Program-made: the position numbers and the translations under genes
NCBI GenBank assembly: GCA_913062555.1
Contig: CAJXVU010000011.1
Location: forward strand, 1 to 64,000
Direction of reading: 5' to 3'
DNA length: 64,000 bases
Origin: an uncultured Bacteroidota bacterium
Lineage (GTDB): Bacteria; Bacteroidota; Bacteroidia; Flavobacteriales; Flavobacteriaceae
Shown: positions 1 to 9,026 of the stretch, one piece after another
Numbering within the stretch: the stretch's first letter is position 1
How the letters are laid out: every line of letters begins with the position of its first letter
The notes under the pieces: generated by a model
Seen by the model: only the letters and a program-made list of their open reading frames with translations
Told to the model about the DNA's origin: nothing
Databases searched by the model: none

Positions 1-1737
1 GAAAAATCAGATCAAGGAAAACTTGTCGGTTTTATGGGACCAGCTTCAAAAGGAGTCGCAACATTACCCATGCAAAATATTGTAGTTACCGGCAGTACTA
101 TTAATTATACGATTCATTCAGAAGGAAGTTATTCTGGGCAGATTTCAGCATCTGGAATAACAGGCACCTGGACTTCTGGCAGTGGCAAACAACTTGTCCT
201 ATATATGGCAAGAACATTAACAAAAGCACAGCTTAGTGAACGGTTTGAAAAAACCGAAAGTGCTAAAGATATTCATCAGAGCATTAAGCTAGGAGACGTA
301 GCGGCGGTGAAGGCTTTTTTAGAGGAAGGAAATGACATTAATAAACTTTATGGAAAAGGACAGACCTTACTTTTTGATGCTATTAAAGGGGATAGATCAA
401 ATAAGGTTGCAACCTATTTATTAGAGAATGGTGCCGACGTAAATTTAGTTACTGAGGGTATAACTCCATTAATGTATGCCGTAGCTTATCAAAACCTAAC
501 CATTGTTAAAGCACTTATTAAACATAAGGCAGATATAAATTATATGAGTAACGAAAAGCAATCCGCGGTAATTTTTGCAATTATAGGAAGAAACCCAGAG
601 GCTTTACAATTATTAATAGACCAGGGTGCAGATCCTAGTATAAAAATCGAAGGGGACTATTCTGCTATCGATTTAGCAAAAGAAGAAAATATTCGTGAAA
701 TATTAGAAGTACTTCATATTCCCTACGAAGGGGTAAGCGATGGCCCATATATTATTAAAACAGAAAACGAGCACACTGCTATTTGGGTCTATAAAGGTAT
801 TAAATACAGTCAAGAAATAGATGCAACTAAAGCACAAACAATTGAACACAATAGGCTGAGTGCAAACCTTTGGGGTAAAGAATCTGTAGAGGTAACACAA
901 TTGGACTATCAGGGAGATTTCAAAATTGCCGCCGTGAGTGATATCCATGGCCAGTATGATGTTTTTATCGACTTATTGAAAAATAATGACATTATAGACC
1001 AGCATGGGAAATGGAATTTCGGTACTGGACATTTTGTGGTTGCAGGCGATATTTTCGATAGAGGTCCACAGGTTACTGAAGTATTATGGTTTTTATATGA
1101 TTTAGAAAAACAAGCCGAAAGCCATGGAGGTAAATTACATGTATTATTAGGAAATCACGACGTGATGGTACTAAACGGAAATTTACGATCTGTACATCCA
1201 AAATATATGGAGATTGCTAAAATAGTAGACCATCCATTCAATACCCTATTTGCTAATGGATCTGTTTTAGGCGATTGGTTACGAACCCGTCCTGTCCTAG
1301 TAAAGATCAATAATATCTTATTCACCCACGGCGGATTACATCCAGATTTTACAAATAAAGGCTTGTCTATGGAGGATATCAATCGAGAATTCAAAAAACA
1401 GTTGATAGAATCTGAATTACCAGAAAAACGAAACGAGCTTGGAAACTTTCTTCATAAGGGACATGGACCTATATACTATAGAGGTTACTTTCAGGGTGAG
1501 CTTGCTACTGATGAGCAAATAGATGAACTATTAAAGCATTTTCAAATCACGAATATTGTGGTTGGTCATACTACACATCGACAGATTGAAACACGCTATA
1601 ACGGAAAAGTCATTGTAATCGATGCAAATATGAAAAGTGGAAATGCTGGTGAAATCCTTTTCTGGAAGTCTGGAGGATTTGTTCGCGGAACTCTTACTGG
1701 AGAAAAATTATCCTTAGAAACTGAAGTGAATAAATAA
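1..1737 (+). CDS. Ankyrin-repeat / calcineurin-like phosphatase fusion (5' partial)
   Basis: The reading frame is open from base 1, so the gene starts upstream; the first in-window Met is at 34. The first ~60 residues resemble the small beta-rich domain that precedes many secreted bacterial hydrolases (the G-x-I-x-G-T-W pattern). Counted from Met34, residues ~78-225 form about four ankyrin repeats (N-G-A-D-V-N, K-A-D-I-N, Q-G-A-D-P). Residues ~297-540 are a metallophosphoesterase domain with DIHGQ (303-307), GDIFDRG (338-344), GNHD (373-376) and later metal-binding His in THGGLH and VGHTTH. This is closest in style to Shewanella-like protein phosphatases, so protein or phosphoester dephosphorylation is likely. 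The ankyrin repeats probably select a partner. Substrate and cellular location are unknown because the N-terminus is missing. Confidence 0.85.
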   Translation, partial: EKSDQGKLVGFMGPASKGVATLPMQNIVVTGSTINYTIHSEGSYSGQISASGITGTWTSGSGKQLVLYMARTLTKAQLSERFEKTESAKDIHQSIKLGDVAAVKAFLEEGNDINKLYGKGQTLLFDAIKGDRSNKVATYLLENGADVNLVTEGITPLMYAVAYQNLTIVKALIKHKADINYMSNEKQSAVIFAIIGRNPEALQLLIDQGADPSIKIEGDYSAIDLAKEENIREILEVLHIPYEGVSDGPYIIKTENEHTAIWVYKGIKYSQEIDATKAQTIEHNRLSANLWGKESVEVTQLDYQGDFKIAAVSDIHGQYDVFIDLLKNNDIIDQHGKWNFGTGHFVVAGDIFDRGPQVTEVLWFLYDLEKQAESHGGKLHVLLGNHDVMVLNGNLRSVHPKYMEIAKIVDHPFNTLFANGSVLGDWLRTRPVLVKINNILFTHGGLHPDFTNKGLSMEDINREFKKQLIESELPEKRNELGNFLHKGHGPIYYRGYFQGELATDEQIDELLKHFQITNIVVGHTTHRQIETRYNGKVIVIDANMKSGNAGEILFWKSGGFVRGTLTGEKLSLETEVNK

Positions 1738-1764
1738 GACTAATCAATTAAAAAATTTACAGAA

Positions 1765-2445
1765 ATGAAAACTAAAATATATAATTATTTAAACAAACCC
1801 TATGTAGTGATTTTAATAATGATCATTGCGCCAATATTTGGGTTTATTGATAGAAACTTCGTCTTTTTTTTCGGACTAGGTATTGCCTTTCTAATTTTAT
1901 GGGGAAGCAATTTTGATTGGTCAAAATTTGGGATTGGAAAAAAAATTAGCTGGAAAACAGTTTTAAAGAGTTTGCTAATAACGGTACTACTTTTTATTGG
2001 TTTTGACATACTACTGGACCCCATACTAAAAATGTTTCTTGGCGAATATGATTTATCATCTTTAGATCATGTTAGAGGTGACCTTGGAGGGTATATAGCT
2101 TTAATGATCATAGTGTGGGTATTTGCTGCGTTTGGTGAAGAGTTTCTATTTCGTGGTTATTATATGAAAGCATTAGCTGAGTTATTAGGTAATAACAATA
2201 AGGCTTGGTTACTCTCAGCAATTACTACTTCAATCTATTTTGGCGTATCTCACGGTTATCAAGGAACTATTGGAATGGTGTCTTCATTTTTGTGGGCTTT
2301 CTGTATTGCAATGATATTCAGTAAAAACAGGAATAACTTACTATTACTTGTGATAGTTCATGGATTATATGATACTGTAGGAATAACACTCCTTTATTTA
2401 AATAAGGATCATATTATTTCTGATTGGGTGCAACAATTGTTTTAA
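1765..2445 (+). CDS. CPBP-family intramembrane glutamic protease
   Basis: This is a 226-residue polytopic membrane protein with hydrophobic segments throughout. It has the three motifs of the CPBP (CAAX protease / bacteriocin-processing, Abi/Rce1-like) family: the EExxxR box GEEFLFRG with Glu125-Glu126, an F-x-x-x-H box with His163 in GVSHGYQG, and a final His199 in VIVHGLYD. The expected activity is intramembrane proteolysis; the substrate cannot be predicted. It begins 27 bases after the phosphatase gene and may be co-transcribed with it. A second, unrelated-in-detail CPBP protein lies at 23312-24169. Confidence 0.87.
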   Translation: MKTKIYNYLNKPYVVILIMIIAPIFGFIDRNFVFFFGLGIAFLILWGSNFDWSKFGIGKKISWKTVLKSLLITVLLFIGFDILLDPILKMFLGEYDLSSLDHVRGDLGGYIALMIIVWVFAAFGEEFLFRGYYMKALAELLGNNNKAWLLSAITTSIYFGVSHGYQGTIGMVSSFLWAFCIAMIFSKNRNNLLLLVIVHGLYDTVGITLLYLNKDHIISDWVQQLF

Positions 2446-2632
2446 ACTATTATTGCTTTTTCACAATCAAATCCGATTAAAAAGAATTGCCAAAAACTTG
2501 TATAATCAAAATCGCAGGTTGTAATAGATACATGACTGATTTGCTATCACCGATTCGTCACTTTACTAAAATTCTTAAGGTAAATTACCATCAATCTAGC
2601 AAATCTATTTTTAAACTCTAAATAATAAATAT

Positions 2633-2652
2633 TATATTTAACTAGAAATCAA
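2633..2652 (+). promoter_or_regulatory. Putative promoter/leader of DUF6090 gene 1
   Basis: A 20-base block starting TATATTTA (a TAnnTTTG-like -7 box) is identical to the block at 8197-8216. Both lie exactly 25 bases before the ATG of a DUF6090 gene. Promoter function is inferred from the match to the Bacteroidota consensus. Confidence 0.4.
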
Positions 2653-2676
2653 CTAGCTACACTCCTATTTAATCCT

Positions 2677-3411
2677 ATGATAAAGTTCTTTAGAAAAATT
2701 AGGCAACAACTTCTGACTGAAAACAAAATCAATAAGTATATATTATATGCAATTGGTGAGATTGTGCTTGTGGTTATTGGAATATTGATTGCGCTAAGTA
2801 TTAATAATTGGAATGAGACTAAAAAATTGCGTAATCGGGAAACTAAACTTTTGAGTGAATTAACATTAAATCTTGACACAAACATAATAAACCTTGAAAA
2901 GGATATAAAAACACAAAAAAGAGGGCTTTGGTGTATTAATTACATTATCGATCATGTGGATCACAAAAGACCTTTTAATGATTCCTTGCCTAACTATTTG
3001 CAAATAGCAAATCAAGCACCAGATGTAGTGTTGACCTCATCCGCTTTTGAAACTTTGAAATCTTCAGGAATAGAATTAATTGAGTCCGATTCATTAAGAA
3101 AGGAAATAACCCATTTGTATGAAGTAGTTTACCCTACCCTCATGCAAGAAACACGAAGACTGGAGGACCAAGTATGGTCGACCGCTGTTGTTCCTTTGTA
3201 TCAAAAACATTTTAGAAATGATATTAAAAGTAATATATGGATTCCTAATGATTATGAGACCTGGTTGAAGGATAAAGAATTTATTAATATGTTGAGTTTT
3301 AGAGGAAGATTAAGAATACAGTCAACAGATCGAAAAGAGAAGGTTGCCAAACAAACTATAGCAGTTCAAAAATTAATAAAGGAAGTACTAAATAAACGAA
3401 ATCCTGATTAA
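2677..3411 (+). CDS. DUF6090 family membrane protein (paralogue 1)
   Basis: A 244-residue protein. The N-terminus MIKFFRKIRQ is basic and probably amphipathic. It is followed by one transmembrane helix (about 23-41, ending in the A-L-S-I-N-N-W-N-E boundary motif) and then a ~200-residue, mostly helical, presumably periplasmic domain. The first ~48 residues are nearly identical to the proteins at 8241-8987 and 14811-15530, while the remainder is highly divergent. I recognise the family as DUF6090 of Flavobacteriia, with no known function. It stands alone between a CPBP protease and a radical SAM gene. The ATG start is supported by the conserved N-terminus. Confidence 0.85.
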   Translation: MIKFFRKIRQQLLTENKINKYILYAIGEIVLVVIGILIALSINNWNETKKLRNRETKLLSELTLNLDTNIINLEKDIKTQKRGLWCINYIIDHVDHKRPFNDSLPNYLQIANQAPDVVLTSSAFETLKSSGIELIESDSLRKEITHLYEVVYPTLMQETRRLEDQVWSTAVVPLYQKHFRNDIKSNIWIPNDYETWLKDKEFINMLSFRGRLRIQSTDRKEKVAKQTIAVQKLIKEVLNKRNPD

Positions 3412-3446
3412 ACTGATTCAAAAAAATTTGAAAAACTTACCAAGGT

Positions 3447-3567
3447 CACAAAAACTGAGTATGCTTTAATTGTTGAAGTGGTAAAATTGATCAACTTCAT
3501 GCTGAACTTGTTTCAGCATCTCATAATATTTATAACGGGCTTACTTAATTGTAGACCCTTTTTTAGT
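3447..3567 (+). repeat. Dispersed intergenic hairpin element, copy 1
   Basis: Bases 3498-3525 (28 nt) are identical to 7918-7945 and contain the hairpin TGCTGAA-cttgt-TTCAGCA. About 15 bases further on is a second hairpin (GGGCTTAC / GTAGACCC, one mismatch) ending in a T-run. The ~40 bases before (3447-3487) also resemble 7870-7905 and 21091-21129. The second hairpin plus T-run could terminate the DUF6090 transcript that ends at 3411. Confidence 0.6.
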
Positions 3568-3661
3568 TACACCTATTCACAAATGATAGCAGCCTACTAG
3601 CAAATTTATGTATCGGTGCAGAGATCACCTCTAGTGTTGAAATATAAAACGAATTAAACCG

Positions 3662-3669
3662 TACCTTTG
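3662..3669 (+). promoter_or_regulatory. TAnnTTTG promoter box, probably leaderless
   Basis: TACCTTTG ends 6 bases before the ATG at 3676, with a TTG at 3637-3639 at about the -33 position. With a start site ~6-7 bases after the box, the mRNA would begin at or next to the ATG. The same spacing is seen at 43940-43947. Confidence 0.6.
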
Positions 3670-3675
3670 CACTCT

Positions 3676-5622
3676 ATGCAAACTAAAAAACTTTCAGATT
3701 GGTTACCAACAACAAACAAAGAAGTAAAAATTCGAGGTTGGGAGGAGCTAGATGTTATATTATTTAGTGGAGACGCTTATGTAGATCATCCTTCATTTGG
3801 ACCAGCTGTTATTGGTCGTATTTTAGAAAGTTATGGATTAAAAGTAGCTATTGTTCCGCAACCAAGTGTGAACGATGATTTGCAGGATTTCACAAAACTA
3901 GGAACGCCAAAATTATTTTTTGGAGTTACTGGTGGTTGTATGGATCCAATGGTGAGTAATTATACGGCCAGTAAAAAACGCAGAGATAAAGATGCTTATA
4001 CACCAAATGGTGATAAAGGATTTCGACCTGATTACGCCACATCAGTTTATTCAAGTATTTTAAAAGATAAGTTTCCAGATATTCCTATTTTAATAGGCGG
4101 AATTGAAGCTTCTCTGCGTCGTGTAACGCACTACGATTATTGGAGTGATAAATTAATGCCAAGTATTTTAGAAACTTCTAAAGCAGATATGTTGGTTTAT
4201 GGTATGGGAGAACAACCTTTGCGAGAAGTTGTTGAGCTTTTGCAAAAAGGAGTCCCTTTTTCAAGTTTAAAAACCATAAAACAAACCGCCTTTTTAATAA
4301 ATAAAGATGAAATCATTCCTAAAAATAAAAATTGGGACGATGTAGAAATTCATTCACATGGTGTTTGTATCAAAAACAAGAAAAAGTTTGCCTCTAACTT
4401 TAAAGTTATAGAACAAGAATCAAATAAACTTAAAGCAAGACGAATTTTTCAAGGCATAAAAGACAGAACATTGGTGATAAACCCACCATTTCCAACGATG
4501 TTAGAAAAGGAAATTGATGAATCTTTCGATTTGCCTTATACACGTTTACCACATCCAAAATATAATAAACGCGGACCGATTCCTGCGTTTGAAATGATCA
4601 AATTTTCTATTAATATTCATCGTGGTTGTTTTGGAGGTTGTAGTTTTTGTACAATTTCGGCACACCAAGGAAAATTTATTGCAAGTCGTAGTGAAGCATC
4701 CATTTTAAAAGAAGTGGATATCGTTGCCAACATGCCCGATTTTAAAGGCTATTTATCAGATATTGGAGGCCCTTCAGCTAATATGTATAAGATGAAAGGG
4801 AAGATACAATCCATTTGCGACAACTGCGTGGCTCCTTCATGTATTTCGCCTGTAATTTGCAGTAATTTAGATACGTCTCATAAACCGTTAACTAAATTAT
4901 ATCAAGCTGTAGATAAACATCCTAAAATAAAAAAATCATTTATTGGAAGTGGTATTCGTCACGATATGTTAGTGCCAGAATTCAATAAGAATGCTGACCC
5001 AAAAGAATTAGATGATTATACGGAAGAAGTGATGACAAAGCATATTTCTGGGCGTTTAAAAGTGGCTCCAGAACACACCTCTGATCCCGTCTTAAAGTTG
5101 ATGCGTAAACCTTCATTTAAATATTTTCATAAGTTTAAAGAACGTTTTGATAAAATCAATATAAAGAAGAACTTGAAGCTTCAGTTAATTCCATATTTTA
5201 TTTCAAATCATCCCGCTTGTGAAGTTGAAGATATGGCAAATCTTGCCGCTGAAACTAAAGATATGGGGTTTCAGTTAGAACAAGTACAAGGTTTTACCCC
5301 TACGCCAATGACGGTTGCAACCGTTATTTATTATAGTGGATATCACCCTTATACACTAAAACCAACCAAAACTCCAAAATCTAAAAAAGAAAAGGATGAA
5401 CAACATCGTTTCTTCTTTTGGTATAAAAAAGAAAATATAGATTGGATTAGAAAAACCTTGAATAAAGTAGGTCGAAAAGATTTGGTAGACGTGTTAGTGC
5501 CAGAAACTAATTCTTGGAAAAGCATTAAGCCTAAAAACGTAAAAAACACGTTTGATGATGCGATTCCTTCCAGTTATTCTCGTCGAAAATCCAAACATAA
5601 ATCTAGAAATAAGAGGCGCTAA
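3676..5622 (+). CDS. ygiQ: YgiQ family radical SAM protein
   Basis: A 648-residue cytoplasmic protein. The N-terminal part matches the YgiQ family (WEELDVILFSGDAYVDHPSF). A radical SAM core carries CxxxCxxC as GCFGGCSFC (Cys318, 322, 325), which should bind the [4Fe-4S] cluster that cleaves S-adenosylmethionine. Additional Cys (CDNCVAPSC) and a Lys/Arg-rich tail follow. The family is widespread and its substrate is not established. A TTG nine bases upstream is in frame, but I chose ATG 3676 because the promoter box TACCTTTG overlaps that TTG. The pseudouridine synthase gene follows 29 bases downstream. Confidence 0.93.
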   Translation: MQTKKLSDWLPTTNKEVKIRGWEELDVILFSGDAYVDHPSFGPAVIGRILESYGLKVAIVPQPSVNDDLQDFTKLGTPKLFFGVTGGCMDPMVSNYTASKKRRDKDAYTPNGDKGFRPDYATSVYSSILKDKFPDIPILIGGIEASLRRVTHYDYWSDKLMPSILETSKADMLVYGMGEQPLREVVELLQKGVPFSSLKTIKQTAFLINKDEIIPKNKNWDDVEIHSHGVCIKNKKKFASNFKVIEQESNKLKARRIFQGIKDRTLVINPPFPTMLEKEIDESFDLPYTRLPHPKYNKRGPIPAFEMIKFSINIHRGCFGGCSFCTISAHQGKFIASRSEASILKEVDIVANMPDFKGYLSDIGGPSANMYKMKGKIQSICDNCVAPSCISPVICSNLDTSHKPLTKLYQAVDKHPKIKKSFIGSGIRHDMLVPEFNKNADPKELDDYTEEVMTKHISGRLKVAPEHTSDPVLKLMRKPSFKYFHKFKERFDKINIKKNLKLQLIPYFISNHPACEVEDMANLAAETKDMGFQLEQVQGFTPTPMTVATVIYYSGYHPYTLKPTKTPKSKKEKDEQHRFFFWYKKENIDWIRKTLNKVGRKDLVDVLVPETNSWKSIKPKNVKNTFDDAIPSSYSRRKSKHKSRNKRR

Positions 5623-5651
5623 TTATAGGCTATCCTTCAAGAAACTTGCCA

Positions 5652-6338
5652 ATGCCGAAGCTTGTAGTATTACATGAAAACAACGATTATCTAGTGGTAA
5701 ACAAAGCTGCTGGACTTATTAGTGAAAAAAGTCCTTACGAAGCAGTGACTGTTGAGACTCAAGTTTTCAATCATCTTTTAAAACATAAACGTAAGCCCTA
5801 TATTGGTATCATACATAGATTAGATCGCGTAACAAGTGGCGTATTAATTCTGGCAAAGAAAAAAAGTGTTCTGGTAGTATTTAATACTCTATTTAGTAGT
5901 CGTAAAGTTCAAAAAACATATTTAGCAATTGTTAAAAACAATCCAGCAAAGAACAAAGGAACCTTAGTAAACTTTCTGATAAAAAATAACAAAGAAAAAA
6001 AGGCAGATATCGTCCAATCAAAATCAAAAGACGCTTTAAATTGCTCGCTTTCCTATCAAGTTATAGGCAAAAACGATTTCGGTTATCTTTTAGAAGTTAA
6101 GCCAAAAACTGGTCGATTCCATCAAATACGAGCCCAATTAGCAAATATAGGACTTCCTATTATTGGAGATGAAAAATATGGTTCAGATCAAGAGTATTTA
6201 CCGCTGTCTATTTGCCTTCATGCTTGGAAATTAACATATGAAGTCTCTGGTTCTGCAGCATCTAAGACCTTCGAAGCACCTTTACCTAATAACGTTTTTT
6301 GGACATTTAAAAATACAATTAAATCCGATTGGGAGTAA
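5652..6338 (+). CDS. RluA-family RNA pseudouridine synthase
   Basis: A 228-residue protein that converts specific uridines in rRNA or tRNA to pseudouridine. The signature HRLDRVTSG contains the catalytic Asp58. It is preceded by the V-V-N-K-A-A-G-L motif, and the late K-P-K-T-G-R-F-H-Q-I-R motif is complete. The protein has no S4 domain, as in the small RluA/RluC/TruC-like types, so the target site cannot be named. I use ATG 5652 rather than a TTG six bases earlier. It follows ygiQ by 29 bases in the same direction and is probably co-transcribed with it. Confidence 0.9.
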   Translation: MPKLVVLHENNDYLVVNKAAGLISEKSPYEAVTVETQVFNHLLKHKRKPYIGIIHRLDRVTSGVLILAKKKSVLVVFNTLFSSRKVQKTYLAIVKNNPAKNKGTLVNFLIKNNKEKKADIVQSKSKDALNCSLSYQVIGKNDFGYLLEVKPKTGRFHQIRAQLANIGLPIIGDEKYGSDQEYLPLSICLHAWKLTYEVSGSAASKTFEAPLPNNVFWTFKNTIKSDWE

Positions 6339-6394
6339 TATTGTAGATTGTAGCAAATAAATCACAGATTGGTGTCTAAATGTTCTACGTAATA

Positions 6395-6883
6395 ATGAAA
6401 AAATACTTTTTAATAATACTTATGATTTCGCTATTTACTTGTACGACAACAAAAGAGATATCACAAGCAAAACCATATACCGATTTCAAAATTGTAAATA
6501 CGCCACTCAAAGTGGAAAACAAGACCTTATCATTAAATGAGCTTCGGTTTTATGAAATTCAATCAGCAATGGATGGCATGAAATTGATGTATCAAAATTA
6601 TGGGAAATGGAACAAAAAAATAAAAGGTAAACATCAACAAAATATTGAAAGAATTATTTGGCAGAATATTAAACTAATTGATGGAGACATTAAGACTTTT
6701 ACAGTCATTGCAGATGGAACTGAAACTATGACTAACTATTTTGCTTGCCTTATGGTTTTTGATTCAGAAGAAAAGGATTGCTTCAAGACCGGACATCCAT
6801 ATAAAGAAAAATTAACTGAATTATTTGTGGACAAAATGAGTAGAATAGATAAAAAGACTTCAGTTTATAGATTGTTTAGATAA
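6395..6883 (+). CDS. Small putative lipoprotein, function unknown
   Basis: A 162-residue protein with a type II signal peptide (MKKYFLIILMISLFTC) and lipobox Cys at residue 16. An earlier in-frame ATG at 6380 would place five extra residues before the signal and is less likely. The mature part is mixed alpha/beta, with no domain that I recognise. A hairpin terminator follows about 50 bases downstream. Confidence 0.6.
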   Translation: MKKYFLIILMISLFTCTTTKEISQAKPYTDFKIVNTPLKVENKTLSLNELRFYEIQSAMDGMKLMYQNYGKWNKKIKGKHQQNIERIIWQNIKLIDGDIKTFTVIADGTETMTNYFACLMVFDSEEKDCFKTGHPYKEKLTELFVDKMSRIDKKTSVYRLFR

Positions 6884-6934
6884 CTAACGACTAACAACAC
6901 TGATTATATTCTAAATTAAAAATCACCAATTTGA

Positions 6935-6961
6935 GGAATCCCGACACTGGATTCTTTTTTT
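6935..6961 (+). terminator. Rho-independent-type terminator
   Basis: Stem GAATCC (6936-6941) pairs with GGATTC (6949-6954) across a 7-base loop, followed by seven T. It lies ~50 bases after the lipoprotein stop at 6883. Its layout resembles the hairpin + T-run parts of the dispersed elements at 3.5, 7.9, 17.4 and 18.4 kb. Confidence 0.6.
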
Positions 6962-6965
6962 GTTC

Positions 6966-7110
6966 ATAGCCTATTGTATAATTAGCCATGCACCAATTGG
7001 CCAATTCGCTAAAAATGTCTACAGGAAATTTATTTAACGCTTTGTCCGTTTTTTATAGATTTCCTAGTCGCATATAATAGAAATGCTAGCATCTTAACTG
7101 TCACTAATGT
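6966..7110 (+). repeat. Intergenic repeat, copy 1 of 2
   Basis: This stretch aligns over ~140 bases with 7986-8122, sharing blocks such as ATTCGCTAAAAAT, TTAACGCT and GTCACTAAT in the same order. No coding potential is visible. It directly follows the terminator at 6935-6961. Confidence 0.5.
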
Positions 7111-7151
7111 CTCACTTTGAGGATTAGAAATAAATTTCGACAAGCATTATA

Positions 7152-7700
7152 TCAATTCAGTTTCTGAGGTCCTTGAGAGTTATGATGTATCAGCCAGTGT
7201 TCATCCTGGATGGATTTATAAATAATCTTATAATTCATCCCATCTTCGAGCAAAAATTTAATGGTTTGAGCCATCAATAAAAATTCTTCTGATGAATCGC
7301 TAACTCTTAAAATATTATATATAGAATTAGCGGGAATAGCCATGCCCTTTGACATAGGTGAATGAGAGTAACTTTTTATGCTGTCCAACTTTGGAGCTAA
7401 AAAGACCAAGAATTTATACATTTTATTATCAAAATCAATTAAATTGTAAGTAGTGTCTTTATAAGTAACATTAACCGATTCAATTATTGCTGGCCCTACA
7501 CCATGATTCTGTAAATTTAGTTCAAAGACAGGAGCAGCTGAATTAGTTGTGGTGGCCACTGTGAGGTAAGGCAAAATAGACAGATAGTTCTGCTTGCGCA
7601 TTAAGTTAGTCTGATATATAAAAATAAGTAAAGTAAAAAAACTCATACTCATTGCAGAGATACTAAGCATTTTTTCGGAATTCCATTTAATTTTTGACAT
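7152..7700 (-). CDS. Hypothetical membrane-anchored protein
   Basis: A 182-residue protein with one N-terminal transmembrane helix (about residues 10-30, ending Q-T-N-L-M-R-K-Q) followed by a ~150-residue soluble domain. The region L-N-L-Q-N-H-G-V-G-P-A-I-I resembles beta-rich domains of other single-pass hypothetical proteins, but I cannot assign a function. It is the only minus-strand gene before 11.1 kb and is flanked on both sides by copies of intergenic repeats. Confidence 0.65.
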   Translation of the reverse strand: MSKIKWNSEKMLSISAMSMSFFTLLIFIYQTNLMRKQNYLSILPYLTVATTTNSAAPVFELNLQNHGVGPAIIESVNVTYKDTTYNLIDFDNKMYKFLVFLAPKLDSIKSYSHSPMSKGMAIPANSIYNILRVSDSSEEFLLMAQTIKFLLEDGMNYKIIYKSIQDEHWLIHHNSQGPQKLN

Positions 7701-7869
7701 AAGCGTTTTATATAAGTCCTAACTCAAATGTACTAAAAATCTTCAGATAGCTGTGTTAGAATTACTTGAATGATGCTCAGGTTTTCATGTTAGGAATATG
7801 TGCGATCTAAAAACACAAACTGCACAAAAGTAATATTGTCCCACAAAAATTGCTCTTATAAGGCTCACC

Positions 7870-7978
7870 AAAACTGAAGATGCTCTAATAGTTGAAGTTG
7901 TAGAATAACAAAAACGTCATGCTGAACTTGTTTCAGCATCTCATATAGAATAAGGAATCTCAATACGAGGTTACTTTT
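7870..7978 (+). repeat. Dispersed intergenic hairpin element, copy 2
   Basis: The block 7918-7945 is identical to 3498-3525. It is followed by the hairpin AATCTC-aatac-GAGGTT and seven T (about 7952-7977). No plus-strand gene precedes it, so it is not an ordinary gene terminator. Confidence 0.6.
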
Positions 7979-7985
7979 TTTATTT

Positions 7986-8122
7986 ATAGACTATTACATA
8001 ATTACTCCCCGCGCCAACAAGCACATTCGCTAAAAATATCCACAGGACATTTTCTTAACGCTCTGTCCCCTTTTTCATACCTCATAGTAGCAAATGCGAG
8101 CATATTTACGGTCACTAATTTG
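7986..8122 (+). repeat. Intergenic repeat, copy 2 of 2
   Basis: Aligns with 6966-7110 in the same orientation. As in copy 1, it directly follows a hairpin + T-run. Confidence 0.5.
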
Positions 8123-8196
8123 TTGCTTTCCTAAAATATTGAAGACAAATCACAGCCAATCAGTATAGTTAGTATTCAATTCTGAATAAGAATTAC

Positions 8197-8216
8197 TATA
8201 TTTAACTAGAAATCAA
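8197..8216 (+). promoter_or_regulatory. Putative promoter/leader of DUF6090 gene 2
   Basis: A 20-base block identical to 2633-2652, at the same 25-base distance from the start codon. It begins with the -7-like box TATATTTA. Confidence 0.4.
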
Positions 8217-8240
8217 ACAGATACTCACCCATTCATTTCT

Positions 8241-8987
8241 ATGATAAAATTCTTTCGGAAAATCCGTAAACAATTAATATCGGAGAACAAGTTCAGCAAA
8301 TATTTAATTTATGCAATTGGAGAGATATTATTGGTAGTAATTGGAATTTTGATCGCTATTCAATTAAACGAATCCCGAAATAATAGCTTTAAACATAAAC
8401 AAAAAGAAAATATCTTAAAGACATTGCAGTTGGAATTTCAATCGAATCTTTCACAACTTGATACTGTCTTGTATTATAATCAAAAAATAATAAATGCTTA
8501 CCCAAAAGTAATTGAGCAAATTAAATCACAACATATAGTTACAGATGAAAAAAAAGTTCGTGAAATGATTACAGATTTAGCTTATACTTGGTCTTTTAAT
8601 TCAAGTAACGGTTCACTTCGCTCAGGAATTTCATCTGGAGAAATTCATTTAATTAATAGTAATCGTCTTATAGAATTATTATTTAGCTGGGAAGATGTTG
8701 TAAAAGATTCATATGAGGAAGCTAATCAATTAAGAACACATCAATATGGTGCTATGCACATTTACCAGGACTATTTTAGAATTGGAGATCTCTGGGCAGG
8801 AATTTTTTCGGGATTAGACAGCAGAAATTATACACCGGACTTTCAGGGTTTGTTTAAAGATATATCATTTGCAGATTATGCGAGCATAAGATTTATATAT
8901 TCCACCGATTATGTAACTGAATTGAATGTTTTGAAGAGTCAGAATTTGGAAATTATGGAATTGATTGATCAAGAATTGTCAAAATAA
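8241..8987 (+). CDS. DUF6090 family membrane protein (paralogue 2)
   Basis: A 248-residue protein. Residues 1-45 (MIKFFRKIRK..., then Y-A-I-G-E-I-L-L-V-V-I-G-I-L-I-A) repeat the basic head and single transmembrane helix of paralogues 1 and 3. After N-E-S-R-N-N the sequence diverges almost completely, though it remains helical and charged. The topology is probably N-in with a ~200-residue periplasmic domain. The amidohydrolase gene starts 39 bases downstream in the same direction, so the two are likely one operon. The function of DUF6090 is unknown. Confidence 0.85.
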   Translation: MIKFFRKIRKQLISENKFSKYLIYAIGEILLVVIGILIAIQLNESRNNSFKHKQKENILKTLQLEFQSNLSQLDTVLYYNQKIINAYPKVIEQIKSQHIVTDEKKVREMITDLAYTWSFNSSNGSLRSGISSGEIHLINSNRLIELLFSWEDVVKDSYEEANQLRTHQYGAMHIYQDYFRIGDLWAGIFSGLDSRNYTPDFQGLFKDISFADYASIRFIYSTDYVTELNVLKSQNLEIMELIDQELSK

Positions 8988-9026
8988 CGAAAATCTAACA
9001 CGCTTAGACACAATAAACACGAGCAT

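Larger units (their letters stand above)
7701..8240. other. Gene-free spacer carrying intergenic repeats
   Basis: This 540-base region has no plausible ORF. It contains the second hairpin element (7870-7978), the second intergenic repeat (7986-8122) and the promoter-like block before DUF6090 gene 2 (8197-8216). Its start should hold the minus-strand promoter of the 7152-7700 gene, but I saw no clear box. Confidence 0.6.

Noticed and set aside
3498-7945. The 28-base identical palindromic blocks considered as integron attC or transposon ends
   Set aside because: No integrase or transposase and no target-site duplications are visible; they sit only in intergenic DNA.
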